Positions 8,212-16,643 of a DNA stretch of 64,000 nt are shown here, in pieces. Under the pieces are notes generated by a model, which worked only from the letters and a program-made list of their open reading frames with translations, was not told the DNA's origin and did not search any database. This DNA comes from Bin75 sp965223955 (GTDB lineage Bacteria > Nitrospirota > Nitrospiria > Nitrospirales > UBA8639). Position 1 is the first letter of the stretch, and each line of letters begins with the position of its first letter. The stretch covers positions 1,178,001 through 1,242,000 of the forward strand of contig OZ245029.1 of assembly GCA_965223955.1 (NCBI GenBank), given 5' to 3'. The position numbers and the translations under genes were made by a program.

Positions 8212-9579
8212 TTATTGGCTTTTGTTTTGAGGTTCTACGGGTTTGACGTGGACCGTGAGCCCCTCGACTTGCGTGATTTGAATTGGCTGTCCTTCGGTCA
8301 CTGGCTCCGAGCTGACGGCGTCCCAGATTTCACCCTGAAAAAAAATTTTCCCGGTCGGCGTCAGACTCGTTTTCGCGGATCCGATGCGGCCGATCATTCC
8401 TTCGCTGCCGGTGGACGCCTGCCTGCGTAAGGCACGGACGCCGAAATTGACCACGAGAAACGTAAACCCGACCGCCAGGGCGATGACGGGAAGCATAACA
8501 GACCAGGAGATCTGATAATAGGGGAAATCCTCGTTGAAGAGAAAAAGCGACCCCAGAATCATGGCGGTGACCCCGCCGATGGCCAACAACCCGTAACTGG
8601 TGACGGTGACCTCCAGGATCAACATGACGATGCCCAGAATGAACAACAGCGCCCCCGCGTAGTTCACGGGAAGGGACTGGAGGGAATAAAAGGCGAGGAT
8701 CAGGCTGATGGCGCCGACCACGCCGGGCAAAATCGCGCCAGGGCTGTAGAGTTCCGCGATCAACCCGATGGTGCCGATGGTCATGAGCACGTAGGCGATA
8801 TTCGGGTCGCTGATGGCTTTCATGGTTTCAAGTCGCCAACTCATGGGGAAATCTTGAGTGCGCGCGTCTTGAGTCCGAAGGGTGACGGTCTGTTCACCAA
8901 GGGAGAGTTCCCACCCGTCGAGTTGTTGGAACAAGTCATTGAGGTCCGACGCAATCAGATCGACCACGCCCAACTCTTGGGCCTCCGTGGCAGTGGCCGA
9001 GACGCTTTTCTTGACGGCGTTTTCCGCCCATTCGACGTTCCGGCCCCGACGTTCGGCAATGGAACGGATATAGGCGACCGCGTCATTCTCCACCTTTTCC
9101 TTCATCACCTCGTCCATTTCCCCGCCTCCCATGGCCACGGGGTGGGCCGCTCCGATATTGGTCCCCGGAGCCATGGCCGACACGTGCGCCGCCAGGGTGA
9201 GGAAGACCCCGGCCGACGCGGCACGCCCGCCGGTAGGGGCGACGTAGACGACAATGGGAAGTTGGGCCCCCGTGATGTCTTTAATCATCAAACGCATCGA
9301 CGTGTCCAGTCCTCCGGGTGTATCGAGTTGAAACACGAGAAACTGGGCGCGTTCCTGCTCCGCATGGGTAATGGCTTCGTGGAGATATTCGGCGGCGACG
9401 GGATTAATCACTCCTTCATAGGCGGCGGTGACCACCAGGGAAGGTTCAGCCCGGGAGAGGCCGATGTGACAAGAGAAAAACAGAACGCTCAGCGCGATGA
9501 GCGTGCGTCCTTTCCGATTTTGCCACACGGAAACAGGCATGGGCCCAAACCGGAAAGAAGTTGTGCGAAAGATAGTCAA
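8212..9579 (-). CDS. NfeD-family membrane-bound serine protease (long form, ClpP-class)
   Basis: 455 residues: signal sequence, ClpP-like protease domain, four to five transmembrane helices (about 260-380) and a C-terminal OB-fold NfeD domain. Catalytic Ser122 lies in GGRAASAGVF. A Lys near 160-162 in the MKEKVENDA segment fits the Ser-Lys dyad known from archaeal 1510-N, a partner-clipping protease. The start is uncertain: a TTG at 9579 has AGGAGG 11 bases upstream, while an ATG at 9540 gives a more standard signal peptide. It forms an operon with the slipin gene. Confidence 0.92.
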   Translation of the reverse strand: MTIFRTTSFRFGPMPVSVWQNRKGRTLIALSVLFFSCHIGLSRAEPSLVVTAAYEGVINPVAAEYLHEAITHAEQERAQFLVFQLDTPGGLDTSMRLMIKDITGAQLPIVVYVAPTGGRAASAGVFLTLAAHVSAMAPGTNIGAAHPVAMGGGEMDEVMKEKVENDAVAYIRSIAERRGRNVEWAENAVKKSVSATATEAQELGVVDLIASDLNDLFQQLDGWELSLGEQTVTLRTQDARTQDFPMSWRLETMKAISDPNIAYVLMTIGTIGLIAELYSPGAILPGVVGAISLILAFYSLQSLPVNYAGALLFILGIVMLILEVTVTSYGLLAIGGVTAMILGSLFLFNEDFPYYQISWSVMLPVIALAVGFTFLVVNFGVRALRRQASTGSEGMIGRIGSAKTSLTPTGKIFFQGEIWDAVSSEPVTEGQPIQITQVEGLTVHVKPVEPQNKSQ

Positions 9580-9741
9580 TGCGGAGGAAACCTCCTACAC
9601 AAACAATCTTACGACCCTCTCCGAAGGCTGTCAAGAAAACCCACCCGTTCGGCAGACCGACAAATGTAAATGTAATGGCGTGAAAGGTGAGTTCAAGGAA
9701 TCACCCAACGGAAGTTGCAACCCCCAGGGCAGGCTCCTAGA

Positions 9742-10638
9742 ATGCGGGCGATGCCCACCTTTCAATCAGGTCAACGCGTTCATCTGGTCGACAAAAAAGG
9801 GCGGCAGTATGCCTTTACGCTCAAAGCCGGTGATCGGTTTCAATACAGCGGAGAGACCATTCCGCATGACGACCTCATCGGACAGCCTGACGGGACCATG
9901 GTTCGTCTTTCAAGGGGCAAAACCATGATGGCCTTGATGCCCACCTTGGCGGAATATACGCTGAAGATGCCTCGTGGCGCGCAAGTCCTCTATCCCAAGG
10001 ATATCGCCATGATCCTCATGTGGGCCGACGTGTATCCGGGTGCCTCCGTGTTCGAGGCGGGGGTCGGCTCCGCGGCGTTGACGCTGGGGTTGCTGCGTGC
10101 CGTGGGCGACCGCGGGCGGGTCGTGAGCTATGAAAGACGGGAAGACTTCGCGCGAACCGCGATGAAAAATATCGAGAGATTTCTGGGCCCCGTGGCCAAC
10201 TTTCATTTGGTGCAACGCGATGCCCATGAAGGTATTGGCTGGGACGTGGACGGTACTCCCCACGTCTTCGATCGGGTGATCCTGGATTTACCGGAGCCCT
10301 GGAACGTGGTGCCGCACGTGCCGGCTGTCCTCAGAACCGGCGGCATTTATCTGAGTTTTGTCCCGACGGTGCCCCAAGTGGTTCAGACGGTGGAGGCCCT
10401 GCAACGGACCAGGGCCTTCGGACTGATCGAAACCTTCGAGACCCTCGTGCGCCATTGGAATATCGACGGGCGCAGCGTGCGGCCGGACCTGCGGATGATC
10501 GCCCATTCGGGATTCCTCACCGTCGCCCGGCGCATGGAAAAGGGCGAGGCCCCTGCGGAGCCCGCTGTCGTGTCCGGTGATGAAGGTGAAGCCGAAGCCG
10601 AAGCCGAAGCCGAAAATCCGGTGTGTGATGGCGGCTGA
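9742..10638 (+). CDS. trmI: tRNA (adenine-58-N1)-methyltransferase
   Basis: About 298 residues. An N-terminal beta domain is followed by a SAM-binding Rossmann fold with 'VFEAGVGSAALTLGLLRAVG' and 'VVSYERREDF', then 'FDRVILDLPEPW', matching the TrmI family that methylates A58 in the T-loop of tRNA. The start at 9742 has AGGGCAGG 8 bases upstream; an ATG at 9751 is also possible. The C-terminus is an acidic tail encoded by four GAAGCC hexamers (about 10591-10614), giving alternating Glu-Ala, likely variable in length. The receiver gene follows 65 bp downstream. Confidence 0.9.
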   Translation: MRAMPTFQSGQRVHLVDKKGRQYAFTLKAGDRFQYSGETIPHDDLIGQPDGTMVRLSRGKTMMALMPTLAEYTLKMPRGAQVLYPKDIAMILMWADVYPGASVFEAGVGSAALTLGLLRAVGDRGRVVSYERREDFARTAMKNIERFLGPVANFHLVQRDAHEGIGWDVDGTPHVFDRVILDLPEPWNVVPHVPAVLRTGGIYLSFVPTVPQVVQTVEALQRTRAFGLIETFETLVRHWNIDGRSVRPDLRMIAHSGFLTVARRMEKGEAPAEPAVVSGDEGEAEAEAEAENPVCDGG

Positions 10639-10703
10639 ACCCGTTCCATCCGATGCGGACCTGCCGGGGCAGGCCGTAGGGGCGGTGTCCGCCCTGTGAG
10701 GCG

Positions 10704-11081
10704 ATGAAAACACTTCTCATTGCAGATGATGAGCCCGATCTCCGGTTGTTGCTTCAAACCACCCTGGAAGATCCGGCCTATCGCATCCTGGAAGCCTCGG
10801 ACGGGGAATCGGCCTTGCACCTGGTCCGGCAGGAACGGCCTGACGTGGTGATCCTGGATCGGATGATGCCCAAACTCGATGGCCTGGAAGTGGCCCGAGC
10901 CGTGCTGGCTGATCCGGCTATCCGGCATATCCCACTGATTCTCCTGACGGCTCTGGAGCAGCCTGCGGCCGGTGACGGTGAGCCGGCACCGAAGGTCTTT
11001 GCCTATCTGGTCAAACCCTTCAGCCCCTTGCAACTGCTCGAAACCGTCAGGCAGGCGCTCGGCCAAACGAGCGCAGCCTAG
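10704..11081 (+). CDS. Single-domain response regulator (CheY-like receiver)
   Basis: 125 residues, receiver domain only. Acidic pocket D8-D9, phospho-acceptor D52 (VVILDRMMP), switch T82 (LLTALEQ) and K104 (YLVKPFSP) are all present. No output domain, so it probably signals through protein contacts. The HD-GYP gene downstream at 11475 suggests phosphorelay control of c-di-GMP breakdown (inference from proximity). The stop codon lies within the first unit of a tandem repeat array. Confidence 0.92.
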   Translation: MKTLLIADDEPDLRLLLQTTLEDPAYRILEASDGESALHLVRQERPDVVILDRMMPKLDGLEVARAVLADPAIRHIPLILLTALEQPAAGDGEPAPKVFAYLVKPFSPLQLLETVRQALGQTSAA

Positions 11082-11481
11082 TTCCTGGTAGCCGATGAAA
11101 CCGCTTGTCATTGCTATGAAAATAAACACAATTTGTCATTCCGAGCTTGTCCTGAGCAACGCGAAGGACCTCGCGAAGAATCTCTCACTCAATAACCGAG
11201 CGCCTTAACGACGAGATCCTTCGCTTCGCTCAGGATGACCACCTGGACGAGCACAGCTTAGCCCCTGGTCACCGATGAAACTGCTTGTCATTGCTATGAA
11301 AATAAACACAATTTGTCATTTCGAGCGCCTTAACTACGAGATCCTTCGCTTCGCTCAGGATGACCCACCTGGACGAACGCAGCCTAGCCCCCGGTAGCCG
11401 ATGAAACCGCTTGTCATTCTGAGCGCAGCGAAGAATCTCTCACTGAACGAGCACACCTTAGCCCCCGGTAGCCGATGAAAC
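11072..11481 (+). repeat. Tandem array of four gene-junction units
   Basis: A unit of the type 'cagcctagcccccggtagccgatgaaa' occurs at about 11072, 11252, 11378 and 11455. The first overlaps the receiver stop codon and the last supplies the ATG of the HD-GYP gene. Between them lie variable lengths of the 'cttcgctcaggatgac' repeat and a 'cattgctatgaaaataaacac' block present twice. Each unit carries its own ATGAAA. Confidence 0.8.
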
Positions 11482-12314
11482 TCTCTCAGGATTTCGTCCC
11501 GGATGATGATCTCAATAAACAACTGCGTTCGGCCAAGTCGCAACTGGCCCTGTATGCCAAAGATCTGAAAGCCCTGTTGTCTCGTGAACGGAAAAAATCA
11601 TACAAACTGGAAACGACGAATAAACAGTTGCAGGCCTATGCCCAGGACCTGAAGGCGGCCTATGCGACCCAACAACACAAAACACGCGAACTCGAAAAAG
11701 CCTATGCCGATACCGTGGTCCGCCTGACCCTGGCTTCCCGGTACAAGGACGAAGAGACCGGCGCGCACATTCAGCGCCTGAGTCACTACAGCAAAATCCT
11801 GGCGCTGGTCATCGGACTCGATGAGACTGACGCACAACTGATTTTCGACGCGGCGCCCATGCATGACGTGGGGAAGGTCGGGATCCCCGACGGGATCATG
11901 CAAAAACAGGGACCGTTGGATGAACAGGAATGGGAAATCGTCAAACGACACCCGATCCTGGGGGCCAATCTGTTGGCCGGTTCCCCGTCGTTGTTATTGC
12001 AAACCGCGCGAGACATCGCCCTCACGCATCATGAACGGTGGGACGGGACCGGCTACCCGCAAGGGTTGAAAGGCGAAGCCATTCCATTGGGCGGGCGCAT
12101 GGTCATGTTGGGGGATACCTATGATGCGCTTCGGAGCGTGCGCCCGTATAAACCGGCCTTTTCCCATGAGAAAGCGTATGACATCATCGTCAATGGCAAT
12201 GCGCGAACCAAACCCGGGCATTTCGATCCGACGCTCCTCGAAGCCTTTCGGGACAAGCACCTGGAGTTCGATGGGATTTTTTCGGAAATCAGGGAGGAAG
12301 AATCTGCACCGTAG
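11475..12314 (+). CDS. HD-GYP domain cyclic-di-GMP phosphodiesterase
   Basis: 279 residues, soluble. Residues 10-85 form a long coiled coil, followed by an HD-GYP domain with H130-D131 (HDVGKVGIP) and HHERWDGTGYP at 185-195, both metal-binding signatures intact. The domain hydrolyses c-di-GMP, a second messenger for motility and biofilm. No receiver domain is fused, but a stand-alone receiver gene lies just upstream. The start codon lies in the last unit of a tandem array. Confidence 0.93.
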   Translation: MKLSQDFVPDDDLNKQLRSAKSQLALYAKDLKALLSRERKKSYKLETTNKQLQAYAQDLKAAYATQQHKTRELEKAYADTVVRLTLASRYKDEETGAHIQRLSHYSKILALVIGLDETDAQLIFDAAPMHDVGKVGIPDGIMQKQGPLDEQEWEIVKRHPILGANLLAGSPSLLLQTARDIALTHHERWDGTGYPQGLKGEAIPLGGRMVMLGDTYDALRSVRPYKPAFSHEKAYDIIVNGNARTKPGHFDPTLLEAFRDKHLEFDGIFSEIREEESAP

Positions 12315-12356
12315 CCCTGTCATGAACCCTCGCCCCTGGTCCGAAATGAGGCGAAG

Positions 12357-12379
12357 CCCCCGACATTTTTAATCGGGGG
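12357..12379. repeat. Hairpin repeat (CCCCCGA/TCGGGGG)
   Basis: A 7-bp perfect stem shortly after the HD-GYP stop. It could act as a terminator but lacks a clean T tract; member of the 'cccgacatttttaatcggg' family. Confidence 0.65.
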
Positions 12380-12464
12380 GGATGGTGAGGGGGAGATGAC
12401 AGGGATGGCGCGGCTACAAAAGGAGAGGAAAAAGACGATCATTTTTTCCCTGTTCCCCTCGGAT

Positions 12465-12492
12465 TGTAGGGACAGGCCCCTGTGCCTGTCCG
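12465..12492. repeat. Palindromic repeat 'tgtagggacaggcccctgtgcctgtccg'
   Basis: A relative of the element at 6606-6635. It lies in the gap between the HD-GYP and rhodanese genes. Confidence 0.65.
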
Positions 12493-12515
12493 TGGGGAGA
12501 TAGAGAGCAGAAGGT

Positions 12516-12545
12516 GTCGGATTACGCTACGCTAATCCGACCTAC
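12516..12545. repeat. Palindromic repeat 'gtcggattacgctacgctaatccgac'
   Basis: A REP-like hairpin. Other copies in this window lie at 2848, 3205, 3262, 55252, 55311, 57142 and 57223. Confidence 0.75.
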
Positions 12546-12568
12546 GGCATGCTCGCGGAATGCAACGC

Positions 12569-12997
12569 TCAGCGTTGCGGGGAATCGACCGGGTACCCGG
12601 CCTCGGCCCAGGCGTTCATGCTCCCTATGACGTTATACACGTATTGATACCCGAGGCCGGCCAGCGTTTCGGCGGCGATGTTGCTCCGGTGACCGGATTG
12701 ACAATACACGACAATATGATCGTCGAGCCTTGCACCGATTTCCACGTGGCGACGGCCAATCTCCCGAAAATCGATATTGCCATCGGTGCCGGGAATGAAG
12801 CCCGTCATATGTTCATCTCCGGTGCGGACGTCAATCAGAAAAAACCCTTTCTGCTGGAGGCTCGGGGCTTTTTGAAGTCCTCGGTTCAACTCCTGGACGG
12901 TCAGCACGTACGTTTGTTGAGCCGAGACGGAACTGCCCAGCACCATCAACGCGAGTGAGAGACCAATGAGGCCACTGAGGATTGTCCGGATCTTCAT
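12569..12997 (-). CDS. Exported rhodanese-like sulfurtransferase
   Basis: 142 residues with a signal peptide (MKIRTILSGLIGLSLALMVLGSSVSA) and one rhodanese domain. The active-site loop VVYCQSGHRS carries the catalytic Cys that would take up a persulfide. The single domain with this loop resembles GlpE/PspE types; export suggests a PspE-like periplasmic role. The start at 12997 is set by GGGAGG 7 bases upstream; the longer frame reaching 13078 is unlikely. It stands alone. Confidence 0.88.
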   Translation of the reverse strand: MKIRTILSGLIGLSLALMVLGSSVSAQQTYVLTVQELNRGLQKAPSLQQKGFFLIDVRTGDEHMTGFIPGTDGNIDFREIGRRHVEIGARLDDHIVVYCQSGHRSNIAAETLAGLGYQYVYNVIGSMNAWAEAGYPVDSPQR

Positions 12998-13198
12998 ATA
13001 TAACCTCCCTGTCGAAATAGTGTGGAGGAGAATCAGGAACGACATGCACTTCCTGCGTATGAAATATCCTATGCCCACTTTCGGAATCTGGTCAAGAGCC
13101 GGCGTGGGTGCACCACTCTCCGATAGATCCCCGCTAAAGACTGCGGGGACAAGCGGTTGGGGACAGGTTTTGGTGCGCCGTTTGCTGTATGAGTCTCT

Positions 13199-13341
13199 CC
13201 CTCCCCTTTGTAAGGGGAGGATAGGTGGGGTAGAGCCGACCGACCGGGGAGCACGTGGAGGTGCCGTCTTCTCAGTAATCTCTACCTCCCCTCCCCCCTC
13301 CCGATCCTTCGGCTACGCTCAGGACAAGCAAAGGAGGGGAA
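13199..13341. repeat. CCTCCCC-family repeat with an inserted 'ccttcggctacgctcagg' block
   Basis: Terminal arms CCTCCCCTTTGTAAGGGGAGG and AAAGGAGGGG enclose 'gtggggtagagcc' and 'tctacctcccctc'. The right palindrome is split by a 28-base piece of the 'gctcaggac' repeat. It directly precedes the lipoprotein gene. Confidence 0.75.
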
Positions 13342-13394
13342 TCTGGCGGGAGTGCCAAAGGTCTCTGAACGTCTACAGAGCCGGAGTGGCCCTC

Positions 13395-13676
13395 ATGGTC
13401 GTGCTGGGACTTTATGGGTGTGGTGGGGGTGTTCAGGTCATTCGAGAGAGCCCGGATTCCGGAGTTGTCCGGTATCTGTACAAAGGGAACGACGGACACC
13501 TGTCCACCTCCAAGCGCACGGAGGCGTTTGACAAGATTCGCGAGTTCTGTCGCGGCCCGTACCAGGTGCTCAAAGAAGGCAAAACAAAAGGCCGACAACG
13601 GGTGGTCGAGGGCATGGGAGGCGCGGAAGTCGTGACCGAAGACTGGTGGGGCGTCCGGTTTCAATGCCTGCCCTGA
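13395..13676 (+). CDS. Small putative lipoprotein
   Basis: 93 residues from an ATG at 13395, with GGAG 8 bases upstream. The very short leader MVVLGLYGC ends in a lipobox-like L-Y-G-C, so a truncated signal peptide is likely; the natural start may have been removed by the repeat just upstream. The mature part has paired Cys (FCRGPYQVLKEG and FQCLP) and a WWG motif. A second, headless copy of its C-terminal half lies at 14701-14828. Function unknown. Confidence 0.5.
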   Translation: MVVLGLYGCGGGVQVIRESPDSGVVRYLYKGNDGHLSTSKRTEAFDKIREFCRGPYQVLKEGKTKGRQRVVEGMGGAEVVTEDWWGVRFQCLP

Positions 13677-13793
13677 GCCAAGTCGAAGGGCACGAAGTAG
13701 CCGATGCTGGCCATTGACTCACTGTCACGATCAGAAGGCCGGGAAAACGCCGGACAGGAGACCGACTAGAAAGTTGCTTGGGATGGAGGCTGC

Positions 13794-14093
13794 ATGATGA
13801 CTGAACAGCGTTATTTACCGGACGACGTAGAGCCCTATGGAAAAACACCTCTGTTCACCAACGAAACCGTGCCCGACAAGCTTCTGAATCATCATGACTT
13901 ACAGGCCGGAACATGGGGCCTTCTAACGGTTGAGGCTGGCACGGTGAGCTTTTTCCGGCAAGGAGACGATGCGCCGCTTGCGGTCATTTCATCGGGACAG
14001 CCCTTCGTCATTTTGCCGGAGGAAGTTCACCATGTACGTTTGTCTGATGACGCCAAATTTTTCGTGACGTTCTACAAACGGCCTAAGAAGTAG
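13794..14093 (+). CDS. DUF1971 (YeaR/TehB-like) small cupin, copy 1
   Basis: 99 residues. The fold is recognised from the DUF1971 pattern of E. coli YeaR and the tellurite-resistance TehB C-terminal segment: 'PYGKTPLFTNETVPDKLLNHHDLQAGTWGLLTVEAGTVSFF', then 'FVILPEEVHHVRLSDDAKFFVTFY'. These are single-domain beta barrels, some nitrate- or stress-induced in enterobacteria; a biochemical role is not established. The start is set by GGAGG before ATGATG. It is duplicated with its upstream gene at 14701-15173. Confidence 0.82.
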   Translation: MMTEQRYLPDDVEPYGKTPLFTNETVPDKLLNHHDLQAGTWGLLTVEAGTVSFFRQGDDAPLAVISSGQPFVILPEEVHHVRLSDDAKFFVTFYKRPKK

Positions 14094-14244
14094 CAACAAT
14101 GCGTAGGTACACCCATGAAATCATTCCTTCCGCCGTCGCCAATGCCTGCCCTGCCTGTCCTGAGCGAAGTCGAAGGAAGCGAAGTCGAAGGGTTCCTCGA
14201 AATGAAGAGCCCCTGCATCAATGACGCAAGAAGGAGGTGCGAGG

Positions 14245-14679
14245 ATGTTTAGCAATCCATCGTTGACCACACGAATCGCCATCGGAAAGGCCATCGGCTT
14301 CTTGGTCGGTCTCGCCGGGTTTGTTTTGCTCCCCTGGTTTATGCCCGAAGCGGGTTGGCTGATCCGATGGGGAATCTTGCTTTGGTACACTACGCTGGGA
14401 GCGATCATCGGGATGTTCGGTGTGTTCACCTGGCACCCCGTCTTGAAGTTGCCTATGCCTTGGTGGATTCGCGACCCGTTTATTGGAGCCTGGATGAATT
14501 TCGTCCTGACATTTTTCGCCTATGACATGTTGAAACAGGCGATGGAGGCCGTATTCGGTTTTGATGGCGTCCTCAGCTCGCCCTTCTGGTTCGTGGCCGA
14601 GGGCGCTGTCGTTGGGCTCATCATCGGCTATGTCGCGACACGTTTCGGCGGCGAGGGCGTAGAGACCGCTGGCCGGTGA
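14245..14679 (+). CDS. Small multi-pass membrane protein
   Basis: 144 residues with about four hydrophobic segments ('AIGFLVGLAGFVLLPWF', 'WGILLWYTTLGAIIGMFGVF', 'AWMNFVLTFFAYDML', 'AEGAVVGLIIGYVATRF'). The start at 14245 is chosen for GGAGG about 7 bases upstream. It lies between the two copies of the duplicated lipoprotein/DUF1971 block. No family recognised. Confidence 0.7.
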   Translation: MFSNPSLTTRIAIGKAIGFLVGLAGFVLLPWFMPEAGWLIRWGILLWYTTLGAIIGMFGVFTWHPVLKLPMPWWIRDPFIGAWMNFVLTFFAYDMLKQAMEAVFGFDGVLSSPFWFVAEGAVVGLIIGYVATRFGGEGVETAGR

Positions 14680-14700
14680 AGACGCCGGTGAACGGTCAGT

Positions 14701-14828
14701 CGCTGCCCCAGTACCAGGTGCTCAAAGAAGGAGAAACAAAAGGCGGGCAATGGGTAATTGAGGGCATGGGGGGTACGGAAGTCGTGAGCGAAGACTGGTG
14801 GGGTATCCGGTTTCAATGCGCGAAGTAA
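14701..14828 (+). pseudogene. Headless copy of the small lipoprotein gene
   Basis: Translates to a close copy of the last 40 residues of the 13395-13676 protein (YQVLKEG, EGMGG, EDWWG and FQC all kept) with its own stop, but no signal sequence or start. It is the left remnant of the segmental duplication that continues into the second DUF1971 gene. Confidence 0.8.
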
Positions 14829-14873
14829 GCGATGGGGAAATTGTCTCACTGTCACGATAAGGATGGAGGCTGC

Positions 14874-15173
14874 ATGATGACTGAACAGCGTTACTTGCCG
14901 GACGACGTAGAGCCCTATGGGAAAACACCTCTGTTCACGAACGAAACAGTGCCCGACAAGCTTCTGAACCATCATGATTTACAAGCCGGAACATGGGGTC
15001 TTCTAACGGTTGAGGCCGGCACGGTGAGCTTTTTCCGGCAAGGGGACAATGCGCCGCTTGCGGTCATTCCAGCGGGAGAGACGTTCGTCATCTTGCCGGA
15101 AGAAGTTCATCATGTCCGTTTGTCTGAGGACACCAAATTTTTCGTGGCGTTCTACAAACGTCCTAAGAACTGA
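14874..15173 (+). CDS. DUF1971 (YeaR/TehB-like) small cupin, copy 2
   Basis: 99 residues, nearly identical to the 13794-14093 protein (differences include ISSGQP to IPAGET and DDAKFFVTFY to EDTKFFVAFY). The GGAGG site, the MMTEQRYLPDDVEPYGKTP start and the upstream lipoprotein remnant are shared, so both arose by duplication of one block. Both copies are intact. Function as for copy 1. Confidence 0.82.
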   Translation: MMTEQRYLPDDVEPYGKTPLFTNETVPDKLLNHHDLQAGTWGLLTVEAGTVSFFRQGDNAPLAVIPAGETFVILPEEVHHVRLSEDTKFFVAFYKRPKN

Positions 15174-15196
15174 CCTTATGACATTTGATTGAGGGT

Positions 15197-15265
15197 GTGG
15201 CTCCACTCTGCGTCGCCCTGCTCTTGCTATTATGGCGGAGAGGGTGGGCATTCGAAGTCGCGCGG
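15197..15265 (-). repeat. tRNA-Ser 3'-end-derived direct repeat, copy A
   Basis: A 69-bp unit that includes 'tggcggagagggtgggcattcgaa', a one-base variant of the T-arm and CCA end of tRNA-Ser at 17149-17236. It is about 87% identical to copy B (16699-16767). A and B are in direct orientation and enclose a two-gene cassette. Confidence 0.8.
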
Positions 15266-15304
15266 TGGCACCGTCGCGCCCTCGGCGAAAAATGTTTGGG
15301 GCTA

Positions 15305-16056
15305 TCAATATTTCAGTAGAACGTTGTTAATTATATCGAGAGCAAATTCAGTTACTTTGTGTCCATTGAATACAATTCCTGACGGATGTGCGGCACTGTT
15401 CCTGATACCCAATTTTTCATCCAGGATTTTCCTGACATCATTCGAGATAACTTTAGATGCACGGGCTAGTTCGATAAATTTTGCCTCTGGTAGGTCAGAA
15501 AAATCATCGTAATTTACAATTTCCTGGACTCGTTTATCAGGGTTCTTTGCCAAAGCCGTATTAAACCCATTGAGTTTTTGGTCAAAGATGTACTTTTGTA
15601 AATGGCCAATGGCCAAAATCCACACCAAGATTATCGTTGCTCTATAGGACTCCACCCGATAACAGTTCAATGCCTCCATTAGGAACGCTTTTTCCGGCGA
15701 GTCTGTAACCTTTAGAACCAAATCGTTCAATTGTTGCGATACTCGTACTTTCTTCGGTTCATTGTTTACGGCCTGTTTTATCTCGTCGTGGGCACTTCGT
15801 TCTAATCGGTAACCTGTTTTGCCTTTTACATAGCGCCCGTTTTTACTTCCTGCACTTTCTGAAAGATACGCAGCCGCTCGGGCATACCGCTGCAGAGAAA
15901 GTACATCAAAACAATCTTGAATTTGCCTCGCTGTAAAAAAACGGCCTCTGTCTCGGTCGTTAAGAAGTAGGCAAAGTAATCAACCTGTTTCTTGCCACCC
16001 CATTTTGAGAAGTCATCGAACCGCTCGACAAAATTTTCAAGACTTCTCCTATCCAT
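15305..16056 (-). pseudogene. Two-part unknown protein with HEPN-like C-terminus, broken by a single-base frameshift
   Basis: Two frames join into one protein of about 250 residues. The first part (MDRRSLENFVERFDDFSKWGGKKQ...) shifts frame at a run of seven T (plus-strand A at 15935-15941); with eight T it would read 'TETEAVFFTARQIQDCFDVLSL' and continue to 'IRNSAAHPSG' and a stop at 15305. The N-terminal half has the 'FTA..I..CFD.L.L' and 'RYVKGKTGYRL' pattern of a winged-helix-like module. The C-terminus shows R-N-x-x-x-H, the HEPN ribonuclease signature. Sequencing error, true decay or phase variation at the T run are all possible. It is the second gene of the cassette. Confidence 0.65.
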
Positions 16057-16065
16057 TTGTCCTTA

Positions 16066-16641
16066 TTATCCCTTTTTCTGGACAGTGAGTTCGTGCTCAA
16101 CGAGATTTTCTCCGTGAGTGGTGATTGTGATGTTTTGCATTGACTTTGTGTCGATCCATCCATTGCGAGATGACGTATCTAGCAAGCTTTGGCGGAGGGC
16201 ACCTGGGACTCTCTCACTCACATTCTTATAACAGGCGTAAATGTGGTTTACACCAATGTCTTTCGTTTTTGCGATTTTCTGAAGATAATAGACGAAGAGC
16301 GCATTCCTTTTCAGTGCCGTTGAAGGAGACTTTTTAGAATAGAAGTCTTTTAGAGATTCTTTTCCTCCCTTGGGTGAGAGATCGAGGTCTTTTACAATTT
16401 GATAAGACTCTTTGCGCTTGTTGGTGGTCTTGCTGGCTCCGCTCTTTGTTCGCCGTGGTTTGGTCGATGGGGTATGAGTTCCTGCATCGGAGGGAGGCGA
16501 TAGTTCCTCCACGGGTTCAAACTCTCCCCGTACAATTTTTTCTTTATAATCCTGATAAATCTCGCGGACAAGGGATTCTGCTCCTTCGATTTCCAACACG
16601 CCGCTCCGCAAGTCAATTTTAAGTTTGGTCATAGAATTCAT
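16066..16641 (-). CDS. Unknown protein, first gene of the tRNA-Ser cassette
   Basis: 191 residues, no signal or membrane segment. The N-terminus 'KLKIDLRSGVLEIEGAESLVREIYQDYKE' is a short beta/alpha module. A Lys/Ser/Thr-rich linker (about 55-85) follows, and the C-terminal 100 residues (FYSKKSPSTALKRNALFVYYL, GVNHIYACYKNVSERVPGALRQSL, NGWIDT) look like a winged-helix domain. I recall this arrangement in uncharacterised accessory-gene pairs, but no function is known to me. The gap to the next gene is 9 bp. The ATG at 16641 lies 2 bp from a perfect 15-bp inverted repeat and has no Shine-Dalgarno; an ATG at 16632 is an alternative. Confidence 0.65.
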   Translation of the reverse strand: MNSMTKLKIDLRSGVLEIEGAESLVREIYQDYKEKIVRGEFEPVEELSPPSDAGTHTPSTKPRRTKSGASKTTNKRKESYQIVKDLDLSPKGGKESLKDFYSKKSPSTALKRNALFVYYLQKIAKTKDIGVNHIYACYKNVSERVPGALRQSLLDTSSRNGWIDTKSMQNITITTHGENLVEHELTVQKKG

Positions 16642-16643
16642 GG

